64,000 nucleotides of DNA. Origin: Polytrichum commune. Its lineage: Eukaryota; Streptophyta; Polytrichopsida; Polytrichales; Polytrichaceae. The notes below the pieces were generated by a model. That model was given only the letters and a program-made list of their open reading frames with translations, searched no databases and was not told the origin of the DNA. The stretch's first letter is position 1. Every line of letters starts with the position of its first letter. The translations under genes and the position numbers were made by a program. Where the stretch lies: the NCBI GenBank assembly GCA_950295325.1, contig OX485809.1, positions 17,048,001-17,112,000 of the forward strand. Direction: 5' to 3'. Shown here piece by piece: positions 22,131 to 33,300 of the stretch.

Positions 22131-22898
22131 GTGCGCCGTGCAAGGTGCCTTCGTCGCTATGGGGCATGTCCTGGTGCCTGATCTCCAGTCTGCGTTAATG
22201 GAGTAAATCACCCAGAGGTAGCGTTGCTGCAATGCGCGTGGAAAAGCATCTGGGAAAACAAGTCACAGGAGACCCGTATTTCCAAGGACGACTCGAGAGA
22301 TACTGTTGGGGTTGATGAGGCTGACGAATCCGAATTACGTAGCTGCTGAACGACAGCATTCACTAAGCCAGCGGGTAACGACTTGGTCCCGTAATCGGTT
22401 CTTCTGGTAGGTATAACGGAGGCCAAAGACGGAATTTTTTTTTTTTTTTTTTTTTTCGGGAGCATTCTCAGTAAGGGAATAAGACTACGCGGACATCTTA
22501 CCTCGACGAACAGGTGAAAAAAGTCGAAGACGCAATCACGGGATCGGCCTACTCTCTAGGGAGAGGGTCGACGGAGTCGCTGTAGTAAGTGGGGAAGGAA
22601 AGCAACCAAGCCAGGTACTGAAGGGCGGCAGTCATGATTCGATGGTAGAGGGCGCGGCCCTTTCCTTGTCACAGATGTGGCGAAGCCGGTGACGCTTTAA
22701 CTCTCCCGAGAGGATGGGTCAGTCATAGCAGACACTTAAATGCTGCTACAACCTCATTCAATAAAGACCTCGTGAAGCGCGTCAAAAAAAAAAAAAAAAA
22801 AAAAATTTTGACGCGCTTTAATGAATCAGTGGCGGAGAGCTTTATGACGGGAAACTGTCACGTATGGTTCGGAGGGCGGGGAAATCTCCGACCCCTAC
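22131..22898 (+). other. Group II intron in nad1 (position 287)
   Basis: It starts GTGCGCC and ends GACCCCTAC; domain V is 22837-22870 (34 nt). The intron has acquired a T19 run (about 22435-22456) and a perfect 13-bp inverted repeat (22775-22787 and 22806-22818, AAGCGCGTCAAAA) around an A run. No maturase frame. From memory this position is typical of mosses. Confidence 0.88.
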
Positions 22899-23339
22899 TT
22901 TTGATTATGGTATGGTATTGTCGGATCTAAATGTAGGTATACTTTATCTATTTGCTATATCTTCTCTAGGTGTTTACGGGATTATTACAGCGGGCTGGTC
23001 TAGTAATTCTAAATATGCTTTTTTAGGAGCATTACGATCTGCAGCTCAAATGGTTTCTTATGAAGTTTCTATCGGTCTTATTATTATTACTGTACTAATT
23101 CGTGTAGGTTCCTGTAATTTTAGTGAGATTGTAATAGCGCAAAAGCAGATATGGTTTGGCATTCCTTTGTTTCCTGTATTTATTATGTTTTTCATTTCTT
23201 GTTCAGCAGAAACTAATCGAGCTCCTTTTGATTTACCAGAAGCAGAAGCTGAATTAGTCGCGGGCTATAATGTAGAATATTCTTCGATGGGTTTTGCTCT
23301 TTTTTCTTTAGGGGAATATGCTAATATGATCTTAATGAG

Positions 23340-24213
23340 GTGCGGAGCTTTGCATCTGACATTCGTTGGGCTGCGGCCCTCTGCAGGAGCCAGTGTCCTC
23401 TCAAGGGCCTTGTGTAGTAAACCCTTCCGGGCGATCTGAAGACTAGTAGGTCCCGCGAAGCTTTCGGAGAAGGGTAGCCTGGTGTGTAAGCATAGCAATG
23501 AAGCGCGAACCCATCGGACGACCTATCTAAGATTAGGGAGATATCTTAAGTGGGTACCTCGTAACTTTTCCCCAGACCTATATGTGTACCGAATGCTCAT
23601 ACGGGAAAGTGCGCTCCTAGGTCTGGAACCAGGGAGGGTTGCTCCGAGAAAAAACTTCTCGTCTCATCCGGGGGTGCGGACACACTTGCGCGAATTACAG
23701 GTGACAGCTACAAGGGTGTCGGGGAAGAAAACGGTACCCCATATCCAGGGATGAATGTAAACTCATTGAACAGGGATAATCATTCTGGTTCTGGGAGATA
23801 GAACTCACTGGCGATGGTAGGCATTAGTCTGAAAGGCGGGCGTGGCGAGCCTGAGTCACTGAGACGACAGGGCGCGAAGCGCAGCACCCATGTACTCAGA
23901 ACTATCGCGGACGATAGACTTGCTACCGGTGTCCTATTATGAATGAATCAAGTTCAAACCGAGCAGCTTAAACCCGGGCGGAGAAAAAATATATATTTTT
24001 CCCACTCTGTACCAATTATAAACACTCAGACATCCATGCGAGGCCTTCGTGGTTCGAAGACTTAAGCGCGGCGTTAGTTAGAGGGGATGAGATTCAAGAT
24101 TTCCAGAACGGAGCCGTATGACGCGAGAGTGTCACGTACGGTTCTTTGAGAAGGGAGTGGATATCTATTATTCTTAGGCTCGAGCGGGCTACGGAGCTGC
24201 ACCCTTACTCTCC
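23340..24213 (+). other. Group II intron in nad1 (position 728)
   Basis: It begins GTGCGG directly after codon 242 plus two bases. Domain V is 24111-24144 (GAGCCGTATGACG to TACGGTTC). No maturase frame is present. The position is widely shared among land plants, where it often houses matR in seed plants; here there is none. Confidence 0.86.
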
Positions 24214-24472
24214 CAGTCTATGTACATTGCTCTTTTTAGGAGGTTGGTTGCCCATCTTAGATATTCCTATTTTTCATGTGATTCCGGGTTCTATCTGGTT
24301 TAGTATTAAGGTTCTTTTCTTTCTGTTTGTCTATATATGGGTCCGTGCAGCATTTCCACGATATCGTTATGACCAATTAATGAGACTTGGCTGGAAAGTA
24401 TTCTTACCCTTATCATTAGCTTGGGTAGTTTTTGTATCTGGTGTTCTAGTAGCTTTTGATTGGCTTCCTTAA

Positions 24473-24749
24473 TTCAGTGAGCAATTTCACTGCAGTGCAA
24501 TTAAAAAAAAAATTTTTTTGGGGAGGTAATTAAAAAAAACTCCTATAGAAAAGGGAATCTTGGGAGAGTTAAATAGCAGCTTGAAGACCAAATGAATTGA
24601 TTAAAAGAAATATAAAATAATTTCTTTTATATTTCTTTTACCTAAGGCCTTGTAATGATGGGTAAATCCTGCCCATGATGGATTGCGTCAATCATGAAGA
24701 ACACAAAGTTTCCATGATCCGCGAAAACAAGAAAGCACGAAACATTCAT
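24473..24749. other. nad1-cob spacer with perfect hairpin
   Basis: It contains a 16-bp perfect inverted repeat (24602-24617 and 24625-24640, TAAAAGAAATATAAAA), which could act as a processing or termination stem for nad1 transcripts in the organelle (inference). GGGGAGGTAATTAAAA at 24520-24535 repeats the cox3 3' end (GGTGGGGAGGTAATTAAAA at 20475), suggesting a small local duplication. Confidence 0.6.
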
Positions 24750-26951
24750 ATGGCAAGACGACTATCGATTCTCAAACAACCTATATTTTCTACATTTAAC
24801 AATCATTTGATAGATTATCCAACCCCAAGCAATATAAGTTATTGGTGGAGTTTTGGTTCGTTGGCTGGTCTTTGCTTGTCCATTCAGATAATTACAGGCG
24901 TTTTCTTAGCTATGCATTATACGCCTCATGTGGATTTAGCTTTTCTAAGCGTAGAACACATCATGAGAGATGTGAAAGGTGGTTGGTTGCTTCGTTATAT
25001 GCATGCTAATGGGGCAAGTATGTTTTTTATTGTGGTTTATCTTCATATTTTTCGTGGTTTATATTATGGAAGTTATGCGAGTCCTAGGGAATTAGTTTGG
25101 TGTCTTGGAGTTGTCATTTTACTTTTAATGATTATAACAACTTTTATAGGATACGTACTACCGTGGGGTCAATTTGGCCCCTCCTTCTACTAATAGAAGG
25201 ATAAAAACCCCACTAAATGCGGGAAACTCTTTATTACTAAGGTACTTCTTTCTCATGGAGGGCACGAAGTGGACGACCTTTGGTAGTCCCTCTAACGTTA
25301 GCGTTGCTGTCTTGCGTGGGTGTAAATTCTAAGTAAAAATCCTTAGCATGTCATCATAGACAATCCGCAGGAAAACTCTCGCTACACCAGAATAGGCTTC
25401 TTCGGCCTTGGAGAAAATAGCATAGAGAGTTCCTCAGAGACTACACGTGGGGTGCCTAGTCCATGATTGATCTTCAGCTAGGTAAATATATAGTCCCACT
25501 TCTCTCCGAAAAATAATGTCTATTTCACTCTAATTAATAAATAAATAAAGGCCGAAGGCCTATTATTGAATTGGAGTCTTATAGTCTATTTAAGCCATAT
25601 ATCAAGGTTTCTATAAGCCTTGCCTAAGCTCTCTAACCTCCTGCCATAACAAATCCAAGATATTTTAATAGGGTTTTTATTGTTTGGTTTTACTTTCAGC
25701 TCTTGCTCCGGGGATATTTATTTTCTAAGGTAACACCTAATTTGACAAATAATGGTAAAGCCGAAGGCCCACCAGTATCTAAGATTTCGAATCAAAACCT
25801 CGGCTAGTTTGAATTGGCTCCACCCCGAATGTTTTATTCTGGGGGAGTCCAGATAGTTCCTAAGAAAATTGTTGACTATTCGACTCTTAGAGCATTAGCC
25901 TATTGACTTATGAATGATGAGGCCAAAGGGCGCGCGGGCTCAAGGTTCCTTATTCATATAAATAGTTTTACTTGAGAAAAAAAATACTGCATAAAAAATT
26001 CCATATCAGGGCTAATTCTAGTAAGAAATACTCCCAATCGCTGCTCCATATTCTGAGTGAAATGGTGAAATGAGAAAAAACCGGTGGAGCCTGACATCAT
26101 TCATCTATGAAGTCTAAGAAGGGTCTTTGGTTAGAACGTAGAAAAGACATGGTTTGAGGGAATTTAGGCAAATGAGTTTTTGGGGAGCTACAGTCATTAC
26201 AAGTTTAGCTAGTGCAATACCCGTAGTAGGAGACACTATAGTAACTTGGCTTTGGGGTGGTTTCTCGGTAGATAATGCCACCTTAAATCGTTTTTTTAGC
26301 CTTCATTACTTACTTCCTTTTATAATAGCTGCCGCTTCTATCATTCATATCGCTGCATTACATCAATATGGCTCTAATAATCCATTGGGTATCAATTCTT
26401 CTGTGGATAAAATAGCTTTTTATCCCTATATATACGTAAAATATTTAGTATGTTGGGTAGCTTTTGCCATCTTTTTCTCTATTTTTGTTTTTTATGCACC
26501 TAATGTTCTAGGGCATCCAGACAACTACATACCCGCAAATCCCATGTCAACTCCGGCTCATATAGTGCCAGAATGGTATTTCTTACCAGTTTATGCGATT
26601 CTTCGAAGTATACCTAATAAATTAGGGGGTGTAGCTGCTATAGGACTAGTTTTCGTGTCATTATTTGCTTTACCGTTCATTAACACATCATATGTACGTA
26701 GTTCAAGTTTTCGACCAATTCACCAAAAATTGTTTTGGTTGCTTTTGGCAGATTGCTTACTTTTAGGCTGGATTGGATGTCAACCTATGGAGGCACCATA
26801 TGTTACTATTGGACAAATTGCTTCAGTTGGTTTTTTCTTCTATTTTGCTATTACGCCTATTCTCGGCGAATTAGAAGCTAGATTAATCCAAAATTCTAAT
26901 GTTTGCGAGGACTTAAATCCTCGCAAGCTTTCCCACATTTTTAAGAATTGA
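24750..26951 (+). pseudogene. cob: cob (mitochondrial copy, complete, one group I intron)
   Basis: Exon 1 (24750-25169, 420 bp) and exon 2 (26169-26951, 783 bp) encode apocytochrome b, the haem-binding subunit of complex III (400 aa plus stop). I chose ATG at 24750 ([11 protein letters not shown]) over an upstream in-frame Met at 24675 because homologues start there. Landmarks are [20 protein letters not shown] with haem-ligand His, [12 protein letters not shown] across the splice, the PEWYFLP motif and haem-ligand HYLLPF/H residues. No stop or frameshift is visible. Confidence 0.9.
25170..26168 (+). other. Group I intron in cob (position 420)
   Basis: The upstream exon ends in T (CCGTGGGGT) and the intron ends in G (AATTTAGG), the group I rule; domain V of group II is absent. 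At 999 bp it has no open LAGLIDADG homing-endonuclease frame. A group I intron at this cob site is, from memory, characteristic of mosses. Secondary structure was not modelled. Confidence 0.78.
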
Positions 26952-28762
26952 CTTTATGTTGTGAAATGAAAAGCTATCAATTTATTAAGCGTCTTATTAC
27001 TAAATCCCTGTATCCGCTTTCTACCCATTATTCCTCCATTAATTAGTTCAATTGCGCCACTTTTCAAACCCTTCATTGCACTCTGTGCAGATTGGAAAGA
27101 AATTATAGAGGATTTTAACAAGTATTCTTGTCGGGATTGCTCTAGCAATTCCAGCGGGTATTCCTGACAAGGAGTCGAGCGTCGGTCAAAAATTCCGGAT
27201 CAAACGAAGTTTCTGTCCAGAATTCTTGACCTATGAGACTTCGTCGAAGTTTATCTGCTTATAGTTCACGAGAAATCTTCGACAAATAGAAGGAGAGGTT
27301 TTGCGCCGCAGCATCTCTGTACCAAATTTATCGGAGCTTACGCCCTACCCTAGCCCAATAAATTATAACAGGACCGGTTCTTATGGCCGAGGTGTGCTGC
27401 GTCGCCGTCCCTTTTCCATTGATCTTGTTTCGTTTATCTTTCTATGAATCTGCCGAGATTCGGCTGATTCTATACCAGATCTGGATACTACGCAAGAACC
27501 GTTTATGCCTAGAACGTATCAATTACCAACTTTTATGAGCAGATTTATTATACTGGAAATTTTTATACCGGGCATATCTGATAGTTTTTTGGTTCCACTG
27601 GTTTTATTGCGTAATCATCCGGACAGTTACCATCTACTGTTTCTATTGCCCAACATCGTGTCCAAGGCACGGCCGGTGTTGTTGGTGTACCGTCCAGCGA
27701 AGCTTATCCCGGCCAAGTAAGCGCTCCTTATGACAGCTAAGATGACTTAGAAGTAGCACCTTCACCTTAAGTAGGAATCTTCTGCGGACTATTGGTTGAG
27801 AGCCTTACTTGATAACGAATCGGTTAGGACTTTATACTTGGTGGATGGCTTTAATTTCTTTGGATTTCATGGATCCTGCGGCTGTTCTTTCAGTTCATTT
27901 CAGTTTTTCGTATATCTCTATCTTAGTTAACTGACGGTTTATAAGATATGCTATGAAAAAGTTTCATAGCATAGTCTCAAAATACGATGTACCACGTATA
28001 AAAGAAATAAATAAATTGGGTTTCTACCAAAAAGGATCTTTTATACTTCAATTTAGGTTTTGGCTGGTCGTTTATTTCAATTTTTTTCCTTTATGGTATG
28101 CTTTATCGTAGGCAGGTAAATAGTCTACTGCGGCTATATGAAAAAGCATTCATAAAAAAATCTATATTTTTTTTTGCTTTATGTTATCCGGGTTTATTAA
28201 GTTCATTAGGTTTACAAGCTCGACTCGGTTCAATTCGTAGCAGAGCACTCTGTAACATTCTAACATTTGCACTGGATACTAAATGCTACACAACGTATTC
28301 ACTGTAGGGGTTCTCACCTTTAATTTTTGCAGCCCTAATTTTGAATTTTTATATCTAGCCTTCATATAGAAGAATTCTCATGGAATGAAAAAAGGTATCC
28401 CCTGCCCCATTTGAGGAAGACGAAAGCCCATTAAAGGACCTTCGGCCTTTTTAATGTAAGCTATACATAGATTCTGACTTCGGGCCTGAGACTTTATATC
28501 CTGAGTGAGTCCTTAGCTAATTAAGTCATTGAAAACGTGGCTCTTTAAATGGCTGCAGTAGGTTAAGGCTTGAAAAGCGCAATCTGTGGCCTTGTTATAA
28601 TGGATAAATTCTGCTCATGAATAATCACATAGATAAAGTAAGTGTCCAGGATCAGCGAAGCTCCCAGCTTCTAGATGACTTATCCTTCGTAATACCAAAC
28701 TTTGCTTCGCCCTTTAACTCGTGTTCTAATGTGTTTACTTCCTAGAAAAAAAAAGACGATTT
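26952..28762 (+). other. cob-nad9 mitochondrial spacer
   Basis: About 1.8 kb without a gene I recognise. Short frames (27505-27720, 28098-28307) look like fragments of decayed reading frames but match nothing I can name. An 11-bp inverted repeat lies at 27948-27958 and 27962-27972. No tRNA cloverleaf noticed by eye. Confidence 0.5.
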
Positions 28763-31678
28763 GTGGATAACCAATCGTTTTTCAAATCTCTGATAGCTAC
28801 TTTACCAAAATGGATACATCAATTCAAAAAATCAAAACATGAAAATATATTATATACCAATCCTGATTACCTATTTCAATTATTATGGTTTTTGAAATAT
28901 CATACCAATACACGTTTTCAAGTCTTGATCGATATTTGTGGAGTTGATTATCCTTCTCGAAAACAAAGATTTGAAGTAGTTTATAATTTACTGAGGGCGA
29001 CTGCGAAGTAACCGAATAAAGTGCTCATTTGTACCAAACGAATGAGACGTTGTAGAAGTCTGCAACGAGACGGGCACGACTTATTTAACGGATATACCGC
29101 TAAAGACACCCAACGGAACGAACTTCCAATGGGGAACATAGCCTGTCGTGAAAGGGGATCACAGGGAATAGCCAACCCATAGGCGATACCCAACCGTGTC
29201 TTCAAGGCGCAGTTGAACGGGGAAATTTTTTTATTTTTTTTTCATTCGTGAACGTGAGGTGTAGGTGGGATATTAGCCCGGGCGCGTTCGGCAAGACTCG
29301 AATGAAGTATCACAGCGTCTTCTTCGTATAACGGAGCTTAGTGACGATCGTACCAAGACAACAAAGGAACCAGGATCCCAAAAAGTATTTTTTTTGCTAT
29401 GCTTACGAAAATTAGAGCAAAAAGCGATGCTTCAAAGGCACAGCGCTTGATTCTCTTAAAGGCCAAGGTATCTAAACCACCTGAAGCGCACTGCGCGAAG
29501 ATGCCCAAGAGCATCCAATTACGAGCATTCGGTTGAACCGGTGAACCATTCGGACGTTTAGATTTCCGAATGGGGCAGAGGGCCTGTAGTACCTGCCTAC
29601 TCGAAACAGACTCTGTGAAGGGAAAGTGCTAGCACTGTATGTATGGCAGAGGGGAAGGAGCCTAAATCGACGTACCCCCCTCCTACCCTACCCATTAAGG
29701 GGGGGGGGTACGTGGCGTACTCAAGCAGCATGAAGAGATCGAGATTGAGCTCGGATGAGACTGAACAGCTAAAAATATATATATATATATATATATATAT
29801 TTGCCGCTTCGGCATATTCCGATCGCCCTCATGCCCTTTGGAAACATTGTCAGAAAGAGCAGTTCCAGGCAGAAGGCTTTTTTCGGCTCATAAAAGATAT
29901 CAATCTGTGGATTACCGCCTATAAGAAGCTTTCACCTGATCCAGGTTCGAAGAACAATAGTTATAGGGAAACTATATGTGGCACTTTGATTAAAGCACCA
30001 AAAACATTGTGAGGGACTAGGTGATTAACTTCGAATTCCGTTTCGAAGCAAAAAACGCTAGAAGCGCGCAGCAAATAATTTCTTTTTTTTCTTCTCATTT
30101 AGCTCTCCCCGACCACACTGCGACACATAGAGCCAGAATTGAAATAGCACGAAACCTCGGTCTAGGCCATCTGCAAGACATCCATTTTCAGTAAACTACG
30201 TGCGTTTCACAGATGACTTTTTTTATTAGAGTAATTGGTCCGCGAGCTCTGGCAGAAAAGATACCTGACTCGGTTACATTTTTATTGAAGTGCGGCTTGA
30301 GCTTAGGCTTAACCTGGATAGAACTCTAATAACTCGGATCAAAATTAAGAAGATTCCTTTCCTTGGATATCTTACTAGTTGCAATTTAGAATATACCTAC
30401 GAGTTTTGTCGACGATACGGCGGCAATTAGATAATATACAGATTCCATTAATCTGGTGGGCTTAGTTCACTTGTTAATATGTGTAAGATAATAAACCGTC
30501 TGGCAAAGAAGGGGTTTTATAATAAATTAAGTAACCCGAAACCCACTTTTGCTTACTTTTAGTATCCTTAAAGCTACTCGGTAGTGCGCGTAACCTCTAT
30601 TCTCTGTCGCTTCGCCGCCTATTAGCATTTGGCAAACTTTAAGAACCAATGTATCACGCAATGCACTTGAGCTACATACTACGTACCTCATTGGCCAAAA
30701 CATATGCAGCTAATTTAAACTGGGCACCTCAGCTAAGGTGTTTCCCAAAAATGGTTTAAAACCAATTGAGGCTAAAAACACCCGCGCCATGGCAGGAGGC
30801 ACACCATTGCAAAACACGGGCCAAGACCCACTTTGTTTGCACAGCGAAGAAGGGACCGGGGTTGAACTGAATGGCCACCTCCCAGCCATTCCCTATACGC
30901 AATATGATCAAATATAGCTACCTGACAACAAAGCGCTGGCTGAGAACCGGCAACCGTGAGAGGCAAGGCCGCTCGAATCGCATAGCTCGTTCGCTTACGA
31001 AAATTACCACAAAAAGCAATACGAGGGCGCAGCAGCTCTGGAAGCCATATGTGCTAGTTTTGGCCATAATGCAAAGCCATGGGTGCTTCATGTACGGTGG
31101 TCTCTGGGAAATTTTTTTTTTTTTTTTTTTCACCTACCCTTATGCCAAAACTCTCATAAGGAAGCCCACGCTTGGAGCCATATGATCGCGAACAACCTTA
31201 GGTGGACTTGAGTTGGAGAGCCGTGTGATGGGTGACCATCTCGCACGGTTCGGAGAGCACTTTATTATATCGTGAGAGTGCACGCGGAAACTGCGGCTCT
31301 GCGATGGAATTCTTGACTCTATGTATTCAGTATAACTCACGCATTCGCGTACAAACCAGTGTGGACGAAATAACTCCAATTTGTTCGGCAGTCAGTATAT
31401 TTCCGTCAGCCGGCTGGTGGGAGCGAGAAGTTTGGGATATGTTCGGTGTTTATTTTTCTAATCATCCTGATCTACGCCGTATATTAACAGATTATGGGTT
31501 TGAGGGTCATCCATTACGAAAAGACTTTCCTTTAAGTGGATATGTGGAAGTACGTTATGATGATTCAGAGAAACGTGTGGTTTCTGAACCTATTGAGATG
31601 ACTCAAGAATTTCGTTATTTTGATTTTGCTAGTCCTTGGGAACAAAGTTCGCGTAGTGACAAATTGAGTAGAAAGTAA
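28763..31678 (+). pseudogene. nad9: nad9 (mitochondrial copy, one large intron, GTG at start position)
   Basis: Exons 28763-28994 (232 bp) and 31323-31678 (356 bp) encode NADH dehydrogenase subunit 9, the 30-kDa peripheral-arm subunit of complex I, 195 aa. Exon 1 reads DNQSFFKSLIATLPKW to FEVVYNLL. Exon 2 continues [50 protein letters not shown], and ends [10 protein letters not shown]. The codon at the conserved initiator Met position is GTG, not ATG, either an organellar alternative start or a post-insertion A-to-G change. Otherwise the frame is intact. Confidence 0.88.
28995..31322 (+). other. Group II intron in nad9
   Basis: Domain V is 31218-31251 (GAGCCGTGTGATGGG to CACGGTTC), differing from that of the cox3 intron at only a few bases; the 3' end is CTTGACTCTAT. 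At 2328 bp it is much longer than its cox3 paralogue. The extra length includes a perfect inverted repeat (29670-29680 and 29703-29713, ACGTACCCCCC), a (TA)n tract at about 29775-29800 and a T18 run at about 31110-31130. No maturase. It corresponds to the intron usually called nad9i283. Confidence 0.85.
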
Positions 31679-32160
31679 GCAAAAATTGCTTACAGTCATC
31701 TTGATAATATTAAATTTCGTAGTAATTGCATGCTCGGCTCAGTTCTATGGCATGCTGAATACTCCGCTTTGCCTGTTTGAACCAAACTCGGTCTTTTCGA
31801 GCCGAAACAGCGGGAGTGTTGACCTTTTGTGAAAACGCCGCGCTCGGGTGATGGGGATTCGAGAGAATAAAGTGGGTCTCCGCTACTTCAATGGCTTGAC
31901 ATAAAAAAGAAAGGTGGAAAGAAAAAAAAAAAAAAAAAAAAATTTGCTGCGCCAAAAAATACCTAAAAATCGCCCCAAATTTTTTTCTCTATTTCGCGTC
32001 TTTTCTTCCTTTTCCGCTTTATCGGCTTCAAGGAGCTTAGCTAATGAATGCCCCCCCCCCTCCCCGTCTTGATCTATCATTTGAGATGATAAATTGGGCA
32101 CAATCTGAAGGTTCAGATTGTGGAATTATTTAATTTATTGGTAGAAGGTCTAATTAATTT
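31679..32160. other. nad9-atp1 spacer
   Basis: 482 bp with no gene. It holds an A22 run (31922-31943) and a C10 run at about 32050, both unusual for conserved organellar spacers. Confidence 0.5.
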
Positions 32161-33300
32161 ATGAACAAATTAACTGGAAATAAGTTGGCTAGAGCGGAAC
32201 TATCTACATTATTAGAACAAAGAATTACCAATTACTACACCAAATTGCAAGTGGATGAGATCGGTCGAGTGGTATCAGTTGGAGATGGAATTGCACGTGT
32301 TTATGGATTAAATAAGATTCAAGCTGGAGAAATGGTTGAATTTGCCAGCGGTGTGAAAGGAATGGCTTTGAATCTAGAAAATGAGAATGTAGGAATTGTT
32401 ATATTTGGTAGTGATACTGCTATTAAAGAAGGAGACATTGTCAAACGCACTGGATCTATTGTGGATGTTCCTGTAGGAAAGGCTTTGTTAGGTCGTGTGG
32501 TTGATGCCTTAGGAGTACCTATCGATGGAAAAGGTGCTTTAGGCGCTGCAGAACGAAGACGTGTAGAAGTTAAAGCTCCCGGGATTATTGCACGTAAATC
32601 TGTGCACGAACCCATGCAAACAGGATTAAAAGCAGTAGATAGCCTGGTTCCTATAGGTCGTGGTCAACGAGAACTTATAATAGGAGACAGACAAACTGGA
32701 AAGACTGCTATCGCTATTGATACTATATTGAACCAGAAGCAGATTAACGCACAGGGCACCTCAGATAGTGAAAAATTGTATTGTGTGTATGTAGCGATTG
32801 GACAGAAACGTTCAACCGTGGCACAATTAGTTAAGATTCTTTCAGAAGCGGGTGCTTTGGAATATTGCATCATTGTAGCAGCTACTGCTTCGGATCCTGC
32901 TCCTCTGCAATTCTTAGCGCCATATTCAGGTTGCGCTATGGGAGAATATTTTCGAGATAATGGAATGCACGCATTAATCATTTATGATGACCTTTCAAAG
33001 CAATCAGTGGCATATCGACAAATGTCATTATTATTACGTCGACCACCAGGTCGTGAGGCGTTCCCAGGAGATGTTTTCTATTTACATTCTCGTTTATTAG
33101 AAAGAGCCGCTAAAATGTCAGACCAGACTGGTGCGGGTAGCTTGACTGCATTACCTGTAATTGAAACACAAGCTGGAGACGTGTCTGCTTATATTCCTAC
33201 CAATGTTATTTCCATTACAGATGGACAAATCTTTTTGGAAACAGAACTCTTTTATCGTGGAATTCGACCTGCTATTAACGTGGGATTATCTGTAAGTCGT
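32161..33300 (+). pseudogene. atp1: atp1 5' exon (truncated mitochondrial copy)
   Basis: 380 codons of the F1-ATPase alpha subunit (matrix side of ATP synthase) are open from [20 protein letters not shown] to INVGLSVSR. The Walker A motif [13 protein letters not shown] (about 32683-32722) and [11 protein letters not shown] (Walker B region) are intact. The exon ends before the conserved VGSAAQ segment, where GTGAGCGG starts a group II intron. The 3' part of atp1 (about 130 codons) is missing because the insert ends inside the intron. No stops or frameshifts. Confidence 0.92.

Larger units (their letters stand above)
21844..24472 (+). pseudogene. nad1: nad1 (mitochondrial copy, complete, two introns)
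   Basis: Exons 21844-22130 (287 bp), 22899-23339 (441 bp) and about 24214-24472 encode NADH dehydrogenase subunit 1, a core membrane subunit of complex I. Landmarks are [56 protein letters not shown] and the C-terminus LVAFDWLP. The total length of about 328 codons is normal. Genome codons differ from the conserved residue in the C-to-U direction in exon 2 (CGT for Cys in ICVGS; TCA for Leu in SCLAETN; TCT for Phe in ALFFLGEY), so editing is expected in the organelle. The start of exon 3 is uncertain by a few bases: the frame requires 1 base plus codons before CTATGT, but the local intron end is not a canonical AY. Confidence 0.9.

Noticed and set aside
21723-22232. Long minus-strand open frame of 169 codons
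   Set aside because: It is the antisense of nad1 exon 1 and its intron; the plus strand encodes a clear conserved protein.
26952-28762. Possible decayed tatC or ribosomal protein gene between cob and nad9
   Set aside because: Short frames did not align by eye with any remembered family; left as unassigned spacer.
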